A program made the position numbers and the translations under genes. This document shows positions 36,802-47,015 of a DNA stretch of 64,000 nucleotides, piece by piece. Numbering within the stretch: the first letter of the stretch is position 1; each line of letters starts with the position of its first letter. The stretch covers positions 233,558 to 297,557 of the forward strand of contig NZ_FZOJ01000003.1 in assembly GCF_900188145.1 (NCBI RefSeq), read 5' to 3'. The notes beneath the pieces were generated by a model. It was not told the DNA's origin and searched no databases. It worked only from the letters and a program-made list of their open reading frames with translations. Origin of the DNA: Anaerovirgula multivorans. Lineage in GTDB: Bacteria > Bacillota > Clostridia > Peptostreptococcales > Natronincolaceae.

Positions 36802-38528
36802 GCCACTCCCTCCTTCACTTCACAGGAATAGCGACCCTCAACACATGGAATTTTTATTAATACACTGGTCCCCTCGCTATAAATACTATGGATTTGAAGT
36901 CTATATTCCTCTCCATATAGATTGATTAATCTTTTATTTACATTATTTAAACCTACAGAATTACCACTGGTTGTTTGGTGCATGAGACTGTTCAATTGAC
37001 CAGCTTCAATACCTACTCCATCATCAATTACTTCTAATAATATATTATTTTCTTCTTTTTTACAGCGTATTGTAACCAAACCACCATTTTTTCGAGGTAA
37101 AATTCCATGTACTACTGCATTTTCAACAATTGGCTGCAAAATTAATGGAGGAAGCTTACAGGTAAGATGATCCTCTAAGTCATATTTAACTTGAAGCTTA
37201 TCGCCAAACCTTGCCTTTTCTATTTCTAAATAAGAGGCTATATGCTTCAGCTCTACATCCATGTCCACCATATCTTGATTATTGCTTAAACTCTTTCTAA
37301 AGAGGTCTGCTAAAGATATTAGCAGTTGTTTTGCCTTCGTTGTATCCACTTGAATAAAGGAAACGACTGTATTAATAGCATTAAATAAAAAGTGCGGGTT
37401 AATCTGGGCCTGTAATGATTTTAATTCTGCCTCTGTAATTAGCTTTTTCTGTTCATCCACTCTACTTAGCTCAATCTGGGTAGAGAAAAGCTGCGCTAAT
37501 CCTAAAGCCAATTGAATGTCTATTGGAGTAATACTGTTTTCTTCTTTTTTATAGAGCTTTAATGTACCTACAATCCTATCCCTTTCCTTTAAAGGAACTA
37601 TGACAGCAGATCTCAATTGGCAATCAAGGCGATTACATCCTATATCTTCTTTTTTATGAATAAGTTTATACTTTTCTGTTTCTATTACTTCTCTTGTAGC
37701 CTCCGTTTGCAAACCACGTCCTTGAATATGATGATCTTCTCCAAGACCCTTATGGGCTAAGATTTCATTACAGTTAGTAATCGTTACAGCTGCCACATCT
37801 ACAAAGTCGTAAATTATATCAACTACCTTTTGTGCTACCTCGTGATTTAGCCCTTGTCTAAAAAAAGGCAATGTCAAATTTGCAATTTTAAGGGTCTTTT
37901 CCGCTTGACTAGCTGCTATTCTATCATATTCTGCATAGATATTTTCTATAATACCTATAAATATGGCTATACCAAATGAATTCACTACTACCATAGGAAA
38001 TAAAATAATCTTTACTAGCTCTAAAGCATTGCCAAATGGCCTAGCAATCATTAAAATGATTATCATTTGTACAATTTCTGCTACGATACCAATGATAAAG
38101 GCGGCTTCCCATTTATTTTTTCTATTTTTGATATAGTAATGGGCATAGCCTCCAATCAAGCCTTCAACAATAGTAGAAACCCCACAGGCAAAGGCGGTGA
38201 ACCCTCCAATATCAATTAGATAGCGGTGTCCTCCTGCAATCAGACCTGCCAAAAGCCCTACCATTGGTCCACCTAATAAAGCTCCCACCATTACTCCAAC
38301 GGCTCTAGTATTGGCAAGAGCCCCATTAATAGGTACACTGGAATAGGTTCCCATAATACCAATCAAACCAAAAATTACAGATAATATTATTTTATCTAGG
38401 AGGGTGATGTTTTTCTTAATAATAAGCTTTCTAAAAATACCCACCTTGGAGATAATAACAGCTAATATGATGATAATCCCCAATTTATTTAATAACGACA
38501 GCATCATTTCAGCTATAATCAAAATCAT
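36798..38528 (-). CDS. LytS-type sensor histidine kinase
   Basis: A 576-residue kinase with the 5TM-LYT membrane module (MVGALLGGPMVGLLAGLIAGGHRY), a GAF domain (about 220-350, with IGCNRLDCQLRSAVIVPLKE), and the kinase core INPHFLFNAINTVVSF plus VENAVVHG and GVGLNNVNKRL. The start at 38528 (MILIIAEMM) follows AGGTGG. It partners the LytTR regulator; the ligand is unknown. Confidence 0.86.
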   Translation of the reverse strand: MILIIAEMMLSLLNKLGIIIILAVIISKVGIFRKLIIKKNITLLDKIILSVIFGLIGIMGTYSSVPINGALANTRAVGVMVGALLGGPMVGLLAGLIAGGHRYLIDIGGFTAFACGVSTIVEGLIGGYAHYYIKNRKNKWEAAFIIGIVAEIVQMIIILMIARPFGNALELVKIILFPMVVVNSFGIAIFIGIIENIYAEYDRIAASQAEKTLKIANLTLPFFRQGLNHEVAQKVVDIIYDFVDVAAVTITNCNEILAHKGLGEDHHIQGRGLQTEATREVIETEKYKLIHKKEDIGCNRLDCQLRSAVIVPLKERDRIVGTLKLYKKEENSITPIDIQLALGLAQLFSTQIELSRVDEQKKLITEAELKSLQAQINPHFLFNAINTVVSFIQVDTTKAKQLLISLADLFRKSLSNNQDMVDMDVELKHIASYLEIEKARFGDKLQVKYDLEDHLTCKLPPLILQPIVENAVVHGILPRKNGGLVTIRCKKEENNILLEVIDDGVGIEAGQLNSLMHQTTSGNSVGLNNVNKRLINLYGEEYRLQIHSIYSEGTSVLIKIPCVEGRYSCEVKEGVA

Positions 38529-38593
38529 TTTACCACCTACTTTCATAGGTTTATTATAGCATATTTTTTATCAGTAAGCCTTATAGAGCTCTA

Positions 38594-39415
38594 TTAAATG
38601 TACTTTAAACTTCCCTTCCAGCCTAAAAAATCCAGTTGCTCTTCCAGCAGATTCTTGCATAAAATTAAGGTTTCCTTCGAATCATCCGAATTCATTAGGA
38701 GGACTTCAGTAGGCTGCTGATTAACTTCTTTATTCAACAAATGATGTTGCTGCAACAATCTTTTCAATTGCTTCGCTGTCCCTCTATTTCCATCAATTAA
38801 ATCCACTGTATTCCCTGCTAGTTTTATAATATCCTCCTTGATAAAAATATAATGGGTACATCCCAACACGATAACCGCTACCTCCTTCATGTCGAAAGGA
38901 GAAAATAATTCTATAAGATATCGCTGAACTTCTTGGCTTTTTCCTCCAGTTTTCTCGATAATTTCAACCAATCCTGGACAAGGCAGCTTAATAATCTCTG
39001 CCTGACCGTCAAAGCATTCAACTAGCTTATTAAATTTCTTTTCCCTTAATGTAACAGGCGTCGCCATAACAATAATTTTACCCTTTTTATTTAATCCAAC
39101 TGCTGGCTTTAAAGCTGGTTCCATACCAACAATAGGAATATCTAAAGTATTTCTTATATCCTCTCCGACTCCACTGGTGGCAGTATTGCATGCTACTACT
39201 AGTCCCTTGATTCCTTCTTCTAATAAAATATTTACCACATTAAAGGATAACTCCTTAACTTCTTCTGTAGACCTTATTCCATAGGGAGCATTTTTAGAAT
39301 CTCCATAGTATACATATTTTTCCGTGGGTAAATAGGCGATTAACTCCGCCAAAACACTAATGCCTCCTATCCCAGAATCAAAAACTCCTATAGCTAAATT
39401 ACGATCTGGTTCCAT
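38594..39415 (-). CDS. murI: Glutamate racemase
   Basis: A 273-residue enzyme that makes D-Glu for peptidoglycan. The signature IGVFDSGIGGISVLAELI, first catalytic cysteine in VVACNTATSGVGEDIR and second in VIVLGCTHYIF are all present. The ATG at 39415 (MEPDRN) is nine bases after AGGTG and is preferred over the longer frame. It lies 42 bases after pgi, probably the same transcript. Confidence 0.93.
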   Translation of the reverse strand: MEPDRNLAIGVFDSGIGGISVLAELIAYLPTEKYVYYGDSKNAPYGIRSTEEVKELSFNVVNILLEEGIKGLVVACNTATSGVGEDIRNTLDIPIVGMEPALKPAVGLNKKGKIIVMATPVTLREKKFNKLVECFDGQAEIIKLPCPGLVEIIEKTGGKSQEVQRYLIELFSPFDMKEVAVIVLGCTHYIFIKEDIIKLAGNTVDLIDGNRGTAKQLKRLLQQHHLLNKEVNQQPTEVLLMNSDDSKETLILCKNLLEEQLDFLGWKGSLKYI

Positions 39416-39457
39416 TTTTAACATCACCTGCCATTTTAAAATGAAAATGCTTTTAAC

Positions 39458-40807
39458 TTACTTCAGTCGTTTTAACATTTCTTCTTTCTCTTTTTCATAA
39501 CCAGACTTTCCTAATAAAGCAAACATGTTCTTTTTGTAAGCCTCTACCCCTGGTTGATCAAATGGATTTACACCCAATAGATAGCCACTGATACCACAAG
39601 CCTTTTCAAAAAAGTACACTAAGTAACCAAAATAATAAGGACTAATCTTTGGAATACTAACGATTAAGTTAGGTACCCCACCATCATTATGAGCTAATAA
39701 AGTAGCTTCAAAAACATTTTTGTTTATATCATCTACTGTTTTCTCTGTTAAATAGTTTAATCCATCTAAATCTTTTTCTTGCTTTTGGATCCTAATTTTT
39801 TCTTCTATATTTTCTATATGTAAAACTGTCTCAAAAATATTCCTTCTACCCTCCTGAATATACTGTCCCATAGAATGCAGGTCAGTTGAAAAGCTTACAG
39901 AAGCTGGAAAAACCCCTTTGAAATCCTTTCCTTCACTCTCCCCAAATAACTGTTTCCACCATTCCCCAACGTAGAATAGAGATGGTTCATAATTAACGAG
40001 TATTTCAATAGTTTTCCCTTTGTTATAGAGAATATTTCTAACAGCCGCGTATTGATAGCAATCATTTTCTTCTAAATGAGGATTGCTTAAATCTTCATAG
40101 GCTTCTTTAGCTCCCTTCATCATAGCCTCTATATCTATTCCTGCTGCTGCAATAGGTAATAAGCCTACAGCAGTTAATACAGAATATCTTCCTCCTACAT
40201 CATCAGGAATCACAAAGGTTTCATAGCCTTCATCGGTTGCCATTGTTTTCAGAGCACCTTTTTCTTTATCGGTTGTAGCATAAATTCTATTCTTAGCACC
40301 TTCTGGTCCATATTTTTTCTCCATATATTCCTTCATTACTCTAAAGGCAACTGCTGGTTCAGTTGTAGTTCCAGACTTTGAAATGACATTTAGTGAAATA
40401 TCCTTTCCTTCTATAATCTCTAGCAAGTCCTGTAGATATCTAGCACTCATATTATGTCCAGCGAAATAAATCTCAGGTCCTTTTCGTTTATCCTTTGATA
40501 ATATATTATGAAAGCTATGGTTTAACATCTCTAAAGCAGCTCTAGTTCCTAAATAAGAACCACCAATCCCCACAACAATCAGAACATCAGAATCCTGTTG
40601 AATTTTTTTAGCTGCAGCTTTGATTCTGCTAAATTCTTCTTTATTATAATGGATAGGTAAATCTAACCAACCTAAAAAATCACTACCTGCCCCAGTTTGT
40701 TCATGTAGCATTTTATGGGCTGTTTCAACCATACTTTTCAGCGAGATCAATTCATGCTTGCCAACAAAATCCAATGCTTTTGAATAATCAAAAGTAATTT
40801 TTCCCAC
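39458..40807 (-). CDS. pgi: Glucose-6-phosphate isomerase
   Basis: A 449-residue isomerase of the Bacillus-type short form. [16 protein letters not shown], the phosphate loop [16 protein letters not shown], and the C-terminal [20 protein letters not shown] are present. It acts in glycolysis and gluconeogenesis. Starts with GTG behind a strong AGGAGGGG site. Confidence 0.95.
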   Translation of the reverse strand: MGKITFDYSKALDFVGKHELISLKSMVETAHKMLHEQTGAGSDFLGWLDLPIHYNKEEFSRIKAAAKKIQQDSDVLIVVGIGGSYLGTRAALEMLNHSFHNILSKDKRKGPEIYFAGHNMSARYLQDLLEIIEGKDISLNVISKSGTTTEPAVAFRVMKEYMEKKYGPEGAKNRIYATTDKEKGALKTMATDEGYETFVIPDDVGGRYSVLTAVGLLPIAAAGIDIEAMMKGAKEAYEDLSNPHLEENDCYQYAAVRNILYNKGKTIEILVNYEPSLFYVGEWWKQLFGESEGKDFKGVFPASVSFSTDLHSMGQYIQEGRRNIFETVLHIENIEEKIRIQKQEKDLDGLNYLTEKTVDDINKNVFEATLLAHNDGGVPNLIVSIPKISPYYFGYLVYFFEKACGISGYLLGVNPFDQPGVEAYKKNMFALLGKSGYEKEKEEMLKRLK

Positions 40808-40872
40808 AATAACCCCTCCTAGATATTTATAATTTCTTTACTATAATATTTATATTATAACAAAAAATAGAA

Positions 40873-40909
40873 AAAATCCTACATCAATATAAGATTAATG
40901 TAGGATTTT
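40873..40909 (-). terminator. Terminator of the ferredoxin gene
   Basis: AAAATCCTACAT pairs perfectly with ATGTAGGATTTT over 12 bp with a 13-base loop, followed by a T-rich run on the minus strand. Confidence 0.75.
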
Positions 40910-40915
40910 CCTGTT

Positions 40916-41749
40916 TTATAGTCTTTCTCCTCTAATACCGATTTTTACTTTGTTTATTTTCAGGCCTTTATTAGCTCTAGCTGCAGCTTGGTCTACTGCC
41001 CTTACAATCCCTTGACAGCAAGGTACTTCCATATAGGCTACTGTAATAGATTTCAAATTATTTGCTTCAATGATTTCAGTTAATTTACTTGTATAAAACT
41101 CAACATCATCAAGCTTAGGACAACCAACCACCACTACTTTTCCTTTTAAAAGATCTAGATGGTAATTAGGATAAGCAAATGGTACACAATCAGCCGTTAC
41201 CAATAAATCAGCATTTTCAAAATACGGTGCTTGAACAGGTATTAGCTTTAGCTGTACCGGCCATTGCTTTAATTGAGGTTTAATTTTCACTTCGATATCT
41301 CCACTACTTACAACTGCTTCTGTAGTGGTATCCTCTTCATTAAACTTCATTATTCTACTGCCAGGACAACCGCCTCCATGTCCATGCTGATGGTGCTCTC
41401 TAGTCACGAGAGGTGTTGCTGTTTTTATCTCTTTGCTAGAGCATCCACAATCATGATCTTCATGATGATTATGCTGAATTGTATCAGCAGGCTTAAAGGT
41501 TTTTCCTTGACTGTTTAGCAGTTCCTCCACTGCTTCCTCATCAAATTCATCCGCTTCTCTCTCAATAATTTTTAGAGCATCCTGCGGACAATGTCCTAAA
41601 CATGCCCCTAATCCGTCACAGTAGATATCACTAACCAACTTTGCTTTTCCATCAATAATCTGAATTGCACCTTCAGCACAGTTCGGAACACATAAACCAC
41701 AACCATCGCATTTTTCTTCATTAATTTCGATTATTTTTCTTAATGCCAT
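40916..41749 (-). CDS. Two-cluster ferredoxin-domain iron-sulfur protein
   Basis: A 277-residue protein: an N-terminal 2[4Fe-4S] ferredoxin domain (EKCDGCGLCVPNCAEGAIQI then CDGLGACLGHCPQDALKI), a His-rich spacer (HNHHEDHDCGCSS, HHQHGHGGGC) that could bind Zn, Ni or Co, then a C-terminal globular domain with ADCVPFAYP, VGCPKLDD and VPCCQGIV cysteines. It resembles ATP-independent Fe-S proteins of anaerobes, but the precise reaction is unknown. ATG at 41749 follows AAGGAGAGG. Confidence 0.82.
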   Translation of the reverse strand: MALRKIIEINEEKCDGCGLCVPNCAEGAIQIIDGKAKLVSDIYCDGLGACLGHCPQDALKIIEREADEFDEEAVEELLNSQGKTFKPADTIQHNHHEDHDCGCSSKEIKTATPLVTREHHQHGHGGGCPGSRIMKFNEEDTTTEAVVSSGDIEVKIKPQLKQWPVQLKLIPVQAPYFENADLLVTADCVPFAYPNYHLDLLKGKVVVVGCPKLDDVEFYTSKLTEIIEANNLKSITVAYMEVPCCQGIVRAVDQAAARANKGLKINKVKIGIRGERL

Positions 41750-41864
41750 TTTGATCCTCTCCTTCAATGATTATCTTAAGTTGATTTTACTACAGGCAAG
41801 CAATGTAGTATGTGACGATTCTCACAAAATCCTGTGAATTCCATCACTATTTTATGAAACGAGT

Positions 41865-42236
41865 TCATTGTAAATCCTTAATATATTTGCCACATAAGGG
41901 ACAGTAGGAAATATCTTCATTAAATTCTACTTCACATCTGGGACAATGCTTAATTTTTTGGATGCTTAGTACAAGCTTTTCCAATGTCTCAATGTCTCTT
42001 TTTAAAAACTCTATTCTACTGATATAGCTTTCCAGATCTAATTTATTAATATAATTCCCCCCCTGTAAATGCTCATATACATGTCGTCCTAATTCTTCAT
42101 ATAGTTCTTGAATTTCCTTTTCCCTTTTATTAATACTCAAGTTCATCTTATTTACTTCAATGATTTCTGATGATTTTTTACTGATTTCATTCATTGACTG
42201 AGAAATAGCCTTTGATAATTTATTGGTAAAACTCAT
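41865..42236 (-). CDS. Zinc-ribbon and coiled-coil protein
   Basis: A 123-residue protein with a long helical N-terminal part (residues 1-95, Ile/Glu/Lys rich) and a C-terminal zinc ribbon, CPRCEVEFNEDISYCPLCG (C-x2-C-x12-C-x2-C). The family is common in Clostridia and of unknown function. Strong AAGGAGGGG site. Confidence 0.75.
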   Translation of the reverse strand: MSFTNKLSKAISQSMNEISKKSSEIIEVNKMNLSINKREKEIQELYEELGRHVYEHLQGGNYINKLDLESYISRIEFLKRDIETLEKLVLSIQKIKHCPRCEVEFNEDISYCPLCGKYIKDLQ

Positions 42237-42379
42237 GGGCCCCCCTCCTTACACCCTTTATTATATTTTTATTCAAAATATCTATATTTGCAACTTAAAG
42301 TTCAACATTTACTTTAACTAATTCTTCTCTTTTTTCCAATGTTTTATTGTTAAAGTTAAAGCTTCACATTAACAAAACA

Positions 42380-42403
42380 AAAGCGACGAAGATCGTCGCT
42401 TTT
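42380..42403 (-). terminator. Terminator of the FAH-family gene
   Basis: A perfect 10-bp stem, AAAGCGACGA-N3-TCGTCGCTTT, three bases after the FAH-family stop. Confidence 0.65.
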
Positions 42404-42406
42404 ATT

Positions 42407-43303
42407 TTACTTTATTTTATTGACTAATTCTCCTATTTTTTCAATACTGCAGGTAACTACATCTCCCGATTTTAGATACTTAGGAGGATTAAAGCCCATC
42501 CCTACTCCAGCAGGTGTTCCAGTGGCAATAATATCTCCTGCTTTTAAGGTCATTCCCTTAGATAAGTTACTAATAATATAAGGAATATCAAAAATTAAGT
42601 TGTTTGTATTAGAATTTTGTCTAATTTCATCATTTACCTTACAGGAAAGATTTAAATGAACAGGCATTGGTAATTGACTTTTGTGTACTATGTAAGGCCC
42701 CATAGCCGTAAAGGTATCTAGGCTCTTTCCTTTGATCCACTGGGCATGCTTCTTTTGTAAATCCCTAGCTGACAAATCATTCAAAATTGAATAGCCAAAT
42801 ATATAATCTTCTACTTCATTGATTGGTATGTTAATACCTTCCTTACCAATGATGACAGCTAACTCTACTTCATAATCTATCTCCGTAGTTATACCAGCAT
42901 GACTATTTACATCATCCATAGGACCAATAATATCAGATGCCATTTTTCCAAAATAAACAGGTGCCTCTGGCATTTGTATTTGTTTTCCTAAGGTGCGTTT
43001 TGACTCCTCTACATGATCTTTATAATTCAAGCCTAGACAAATTACATTTCGTTTTGGTTGTGGAATCGGTGCACATATCTTTACAGTATCAAGCCCTACC
43101 GCCTCTTCTATAGACTCTTCATTGTTCTCTATAAAACCTTTAACTTTATTTAAAGTTTCTTCATTGCAATCAGCAATAAAATCCACTAGAGTTTTCGGAG
43201 TATTATCTCCCAAAATACTAGTTAGTGCTATGATTTTATTGCTATCGTTAGTCAAAATCCCCACTTTTTCTTTGCCATCTTCTAAATAAGTTGCAAAATA
43301 CAT
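42407..43303 (-). CDS. Fumarylacetoacetate hydrolase family protein
   Basis: A 298-residue protein with the FAH fold: KRNVICLGLNYKDHVEES, the metal ligands in the EIDYEVELAVIIGKEG motif and Asp in the YSILNDLSARDLQKKHAQW loop, and the C-terminal IIATGTPAGVGMGF. It most likely acts as a Mg-dependent acylpyruvate hydrolase or oxaloacetate decarboxylase. Start at 43303 (MYFATY) follows AAGGGGG; the upstream frame has no site. Confidence 0.85.
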   Translation of the reverse strand: MYFATYLEDGKEKVGILTNDSNKIIALTSILGDNTPKTLVDFIADCNEETLNKVKGFIENNEESIEEAVGLDTVKICAPIPQPKRNVICLGLNYKDHVEESKRTLGKQIQMPEAPVYFGKMASDIIGPMDDVNSHAGITTEIDYEVELAVIIGKEGINIPINEVEDYIFGYSILNDLSARDLQKKHAQWIKGKSLDTFTAMGPYIVHKSQLPMPVHLNLSCKVNDEIRQNSNTNNLIFDIPYIISNLSKGMTLKAGDIIATGTPAGVGMGFNPPKYLKSGDVVTCSIEKIGELVNKIK

Positions 43304-43320
43304 TTTTTCCCCCTTATCTA

Positions 43321-43365
43321 AAGATGTAAGATGCAAATCTTCTTATAATTTGCATCCTACATCTT
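43321..43365 (-). terminator. Hairpin between ypeB and the FAH gene
   Basis: AAGATGTA(A)GATGCAAAT pairs with ATTTGCATC(C)TACATCTT over about 17 bp. It lies about 100 bases after the ypeB stop and could terminate the sleB-ypeB message. Confidence 0.55.
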
Positions 43366-43461
43366 CATTGTTAATTATGAATTAAATTAATTTTACATGA
43401 ACTTAATCTTAACTTCAAGTGTAATTTACTAAAAATTCTTGCAACCAAAAGGAATACTTTG

Positions 43462-44808
43462 TTACATTATTAAAGTACCATCCTCTTGTTCTACCATTAA
43501 CAGTACTTGCCTTTGTTGACCGTCATTAGCATCAATATAAACGAGGTAATTGTCACTACCATATTTCACTTTAAACTCGTAACACAATATTTCCTTTTTG
43601 CCGGCTGTTGGTATAATAGCCAATCTTGCTTTCTCTACTTCAACTCCACTAGACAATCTCTCTCTTGCCTCTTCCTCTGATATTTCAGGTTTCTCAATGT
43701 TTCTTTCATGATGGTTGATCAAAAATCCTTCAGTTTCCAAACCAACAATATCTCCATTGTCTAATGCTACTTTTACTTTAATTAAGTCAGGATACACAAT
43801 GATATCATTTTCCTCATAGGCAAAGTTAATAACACTTTGTCCTTCATAGGTGGTTGTATAAGTAGAAGTCATATTCTCATAACCTTTATTTTCTAAAAAC
43901 TCTTCCGCCTGTTTTATAGCTTCTTCTAAACCTAATCTACTTTCACCAATCTCTCTAGGATTGAGGTGCCAAAGAATTCTGCCTCCTGTTTTACTGATGG
44001 CAAAGGAAACCTCTTGTCCATCGTTTCCATTTCTAGTTCCTCGTACATAATAGGCAGGTATAGGTGTGTTCTCTATCTCTCCAACCACCTCGATGTCCCT
44101 TATTTTTTCTTCGCTAAAGTTATTTCTTATAATTTCTAAGGCTTTCTTCTCATTAATTGCTTCCCCTTCTAACCTAGGTTTAATATCCGTTAAATGCTCT
44201 GAAAAGGGTCCATCATAGATTAGCTCTGGATAATCCTGTACTCTTTCTTGAAAGTTAATCAAATTAAATTTTTCCATCCTATCATTTAATTGCCCTAAGT
44301 CTCTATTTCCTTCTCTTCTTAAATCTCCAAAGTTTACACCACCTGTTGTAATGTCCTGCTGTAGTTCAATTAACTGTTGTGATAACATATTTGCATAACT
44401 ATGAAGTTCACTAAGTGTACCCATTTCCTCCTCGTCTAGTACAATCCCCTCTAAGCTTTTATTTACCATGGCGGTACTATAATCTCCAAGTTGATTTAAA
44501 AATCTTTCTGTAGTGCGAATCGTTCCATGCTCAAAGGGCAATTGTGTAAGCTTTTCCTGTGCCATGTAAGCTTGGAAAACTGTGTCATTTAAATGTTTAA
44601 TCATATCTTTACTAGCTCCAGAAACCATAGCCTTTGCTAAATCCACTTGAGCATTTTCTACATGGCCTATCAAATCATAGAACTGTCTTTGAAATTGTAT
44701 ATCTAAATATGTATGATAATCATTTCTCTCATTGTACTGATAGTAGCCCCAAACTCCAGTGGCTATAAGAGCTACTGCTAATACTATAGGTAGTATATAT
44801 CTCTTCAT
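43462..44808 (-). CDS. ypeB: Spore germination protein YpeB
   Basis: A 448-residue inner-spore-membrane protein with one N-terminal membrane helix, a helical domain, then tandem PepSY domains (KALEIIRNNFSEEKIRDIEV; LEEAIKQAEEFLENKGYE; SEEEARERLSSGVEVEKA). It is required in Bacillus for SleB localisation and stability. It is directly downstream of sleB, 15 bases apart, the usual bicistron made in the forespore. Confidence 0.92.
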   Translation of the reverse strand: MKRYILPIVLAVALIATGVWGYYQYNERNDYHTYLDIQFQRQFYDLIGHVENAQVDLAKAMVSGASKDMIKHLNDTVFQAYMAQEKLTQLPFEHGTIRTTERFLNQLGDYSTAMVNKSLEGIVLDEEEMGTLSELHSYANMLSQQLIELQQDITTGGVNFGDLRREGNRDLGQLNDRMEKFNLINFQERVQDYPELIYDGPFSEHLTDIKPRLEGEAINEKKALEIIRNNFSEEKIRDIEVVGEIENTPIPAYYVRGTRNGNDGQEVSFAISKTGGRILWHLNPREIGESRLGLEEAIKQAEEFLENKGYENMTSTYTTTYEGQSVINFAYEENDIIVYPDLIKVKVALDNGDIVGLETEGFLINHHERNIEKPEISEEEARERLSSGVEVEKARLAIIPTAGKKEILCYEFKVKYGSDNYLVYIDANDGQQRQVLLMVEQEDGTLIM

Positions 44809-44823
44809 CCTATCACTCCTTTC

Positions 44824-45507
44824 TTAATTGCCAAATACGTGCCTTCCTATTCGTAATGTTACGGTTCTTGTCCATATCCATCTACTGGTGGCAGTTGCAG
44901 GATTCCAAAAGTAGAGAGCCCCGCCAGTTGGGTCCCATCCATTTAGAGCATCTCTTGCAGCTCTATGGGCGGAATCTCCAGGTGTCTCATTAATAGCGCC
45001 TCTTTTCACTGGCTCAAAGGCACAGGGTTGATAAACTACGCCTGCAATAGTATTGGGAAAATTAGCACTTCTCACACGGTTTAGGATAACTGCTCCTACT
45101 GCAACCTGCCCTTCATAGGGCTCACCCTTAGATTCTGCGTGAATAGCTCTTGCCAACATTTGTACATCATCACTTCTTGAGACGCCTCTACTGACAGGAG
45201 CCGTAGGAGCCGCAGCTGTTGTAGGCATACCTAGGGCTGCCCTTGTTTGGGGACCTACTACTCCGTCTACTGTCAATCCATTTCTTTGTTGAAAAAGTCT
45301 TACTGCTTCATAGGTTTGAGGCCCATAGGTGCCACTTATTGGCCCATCATAATATCCCCAACGACTTAAACGGTTTTGTAGTTCTGTTACCTCTGCTCCA
45401 CTTGAACCCCAAGCAAGATTTTGTGCATAAATATTTTCATAAACTAAAGCACCTATAAATAAAATGGATACTATTAAGATTAAGAGAATCGAAATTTTTC
45501 TCTTCAT
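44824..45507 (-). CDS. sleB: Spore cortex-lytic enzyme SleB
   Basis: A 227-residue secreted lytic enzyme: signal peptide (about 1-28), one peptidoglycan-binding domain (GSSGAEVTELQNRLSRWGYYD), a short Ala/Pro/Thr linker, and a C-terminal hydrolase-2 domain (ARAIHAESKGEPYEGQVAVG; FEPVKRGAINETP; ALNGWDPTGGALYFWNP). The catalytic Glu lies in HAESKGEP. It cuts muramic-lactam cortex during germination. AAGGAGG precedes ATG. Confidence 0.95.
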   Translation of the reverse strand: MKRKISILLILIVSILFIGALVYENIYAQNLAWGSSGAEVTELQNRLSRWGYYDGPISGTYGPQTYEAVRLFQQRNGLTVDGVVGPQTRAALGMPTTAAAPTAPVSRGVSRSDDVQMLARAIHAESKGEPYEGQVAVGAVILNRVRSANFPNTIAGVVYQPCAFEPVKRGAINETPGDSAHRAARDALNGWDPTGGALYFWNPATATSRWIWTRTVTLRIGRHVFGN

Positions 45508-45583
45508 TATTTACCTCCTTTGTTATTTTCATTGAAGTAATATTATTTTTATCTGAAGCACCATAAATTATCCAAAAAAGAAA

Positions 45584-45608
45584 AAAGCCGATCAAAAGAT
45601 CGTCTTTA
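45584..45608 (-). terminator. Terminator of mgtE
   Basis: GACGATC-TTTT-GATCGGC (one mismatch) followed by TTTTTTC on the minus strand, about 65 bases after the mgtE stop. A second stem, AATTCAG-GAGA with complement, lies at 45632-45663. Confidence 0.6.
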
Positions 45609-45673
45609 TCCTTGAAATAAATTGGGCTATAATTCAGTGAGAGTAAAAACTTTCTCTGAATTGTAGCACAATT

Positions 45674-47008
45674 TTATAAGCCTAGCATTGAAGTAGCTAT
45701 TGTAAAGTATACAATCAATGCCAAGGCATCTACTATTGTCGTGATCATAGGTCCTGCCATAATAGCAGGGTCTAGCTTCATCTTTTTAGCAGCAATCGGC
45801 AGGGTGCCGCCAATAATCTTTGCCATCATCACTGTCATTACCAATGTAACTGATACAGTAATAGCAATGTTTAATGGAGCTGAGGAAAAGATTAGCATTC
45901 TAAGAAAGTTTACTGATCCTAAGACGACTCCTACCACCATACTTACCCTTAACTCTCTCTTGAAGACCTTCAAATAATCCTCCAATTCTATTTCTCCTAA
46001 AGCAATTCCCCTAATGATTAGCGTAGAGGATTGGGAACCAGCATTACCCGCCGTGTCCATCAGCATTGGAATAGAGGCAGCTAGAATAGCTACTGCCTGT
46101 AAAACATCTTCAAAGCGGCCAATAATTCCTTCTGTAAAAGTAGCCGAAACCATCAATAGTAATAGCCAAGGAATTCTTCTTCTGGCTAAGGAAAATATTC
46201 CAGAACGGAGATACTCCTCTTCACTTGGTTCCATAGCCGCCATCCTTTGAAAGTCTTCGGTAGTTTCCTGATCAATAACATCTATAATATCATCAATAGT
46301 AATAATTCCAACCAATCTATCTTCCTTATCTACAACTGGTAGCGTTAACAAATCATACTTTTTGAAGATGCTGGCAATCTCCTCTTGATCATCTAATGTC
46401 TTAGTAGCAATAAAATCCTCCGTCATCACCTCAGAAATAAATAAATCATCATCAAATAATACCAGCTTTCTTAGAGATACCAGTCCCTCCAGTTTTCTTT
46501 TATCATTTAATACATAACAGGTATAAATCGTCTCCTTATCGACACCTGTTTTCTTAATATGCTCCAAAGCCTGTTTGACTGTCATTTCTTTTTTTAAGTC
46601 CACATATTCAATCGTCATCAAGCTACCGGCAGAGTTTTCGGGATACTTTAAAAATTGGTTAATTAGTTTCCTTTCTTCTTCTGAGGCAGAAGCTAGAATT
46701 CTTTTAATAAAATTAGCAGGCATCTCTTCTAAAAAGTCAATCATATCGTCAAAATACAATTCTTCCATGATTTCATTTAACTGAGTTTCATGCATAGCAC
46801 TAACAATATCTTTTCTCTGCTGTGTCGATAAATGGGAAAAAATATCTGCAGCTGCATCCTTTGCTAAAAAACGAAACAGAATAATACTGTTTTTCTTATC
46901 TAATTCATCAAAGGCTTCTGCCACATCGGCTGCCCGCATCTCCTTTAGTTCTTCTTTGAGCAGTACAAATTTTTTTTCTTCGATTAGTTCTAAAATTCTT
47001 TCATACAT
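45674..47008 (-). CDS. mgtE: Magnesium transporter MgtE
   Basis: A 444-residue Mg2+ channel: an N-terminal superhelical domain (to about 130), tandem CBS domains (MTEDFIATKTLDDQEEI; LPVVDKEDRLVGIITIDDIID), and five membrane helices with MDTAGNAGSQSSTLIIRG and the pore Asp in KLDPAIMAGPMITT. The N and CBS domains sense cytosolic Mg2+ and close the pore. The AGGAGAGG site overlaps the end of a leader ORF and lies in a hairpin (see 47016-47144). Confidence 0.94.
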   Translation of the reverse strand: MYERILELIEEKKFVLLKEELKEMRAADVAEAFDELDKKNSIILFRFLAKDAAADIFSHLSTQQRKDIVSAMHETQLNEIMEELYFDDMIDFLEEMPANFIKRILASASEEERKLINQFLKYPENSAGSLMTIEYVDLKKEMTVKQALEHIKKTGVDKETIYTCYVLNDKRKLEGLVSLRKLVLFDDDLFISEVMTEDFIATKTLDDQEEIASIFKKYDLLTLPVVDKEDRLVGIITIDDIIDVIDQETTEDFQRMAAMEPSEEEYLRSGIFSLARRRIPWLLLLMVSATFTEGIIGRFEDVLQAVAILAASIPMLMDTAGNAGSQSSTLIIRGIALGEIELEDYLKVFKRELRVSMVVGVVLGSVNFLRMLIFSSAPLNIAITVSVTLVMTVMMAKIIGGTLPIAAKKMKLDPAIMAGPMITTIVDALALIVYFTIATSMLGL

Positions 47009-47015
47009 TCTCTCA

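Noticed and set aside
38041..38070. Fur-like A/T palindrome inside the LytS gene
   Set aside because: Within coding sequence, far from any start; expected by chance in such A/T-rich DNA.
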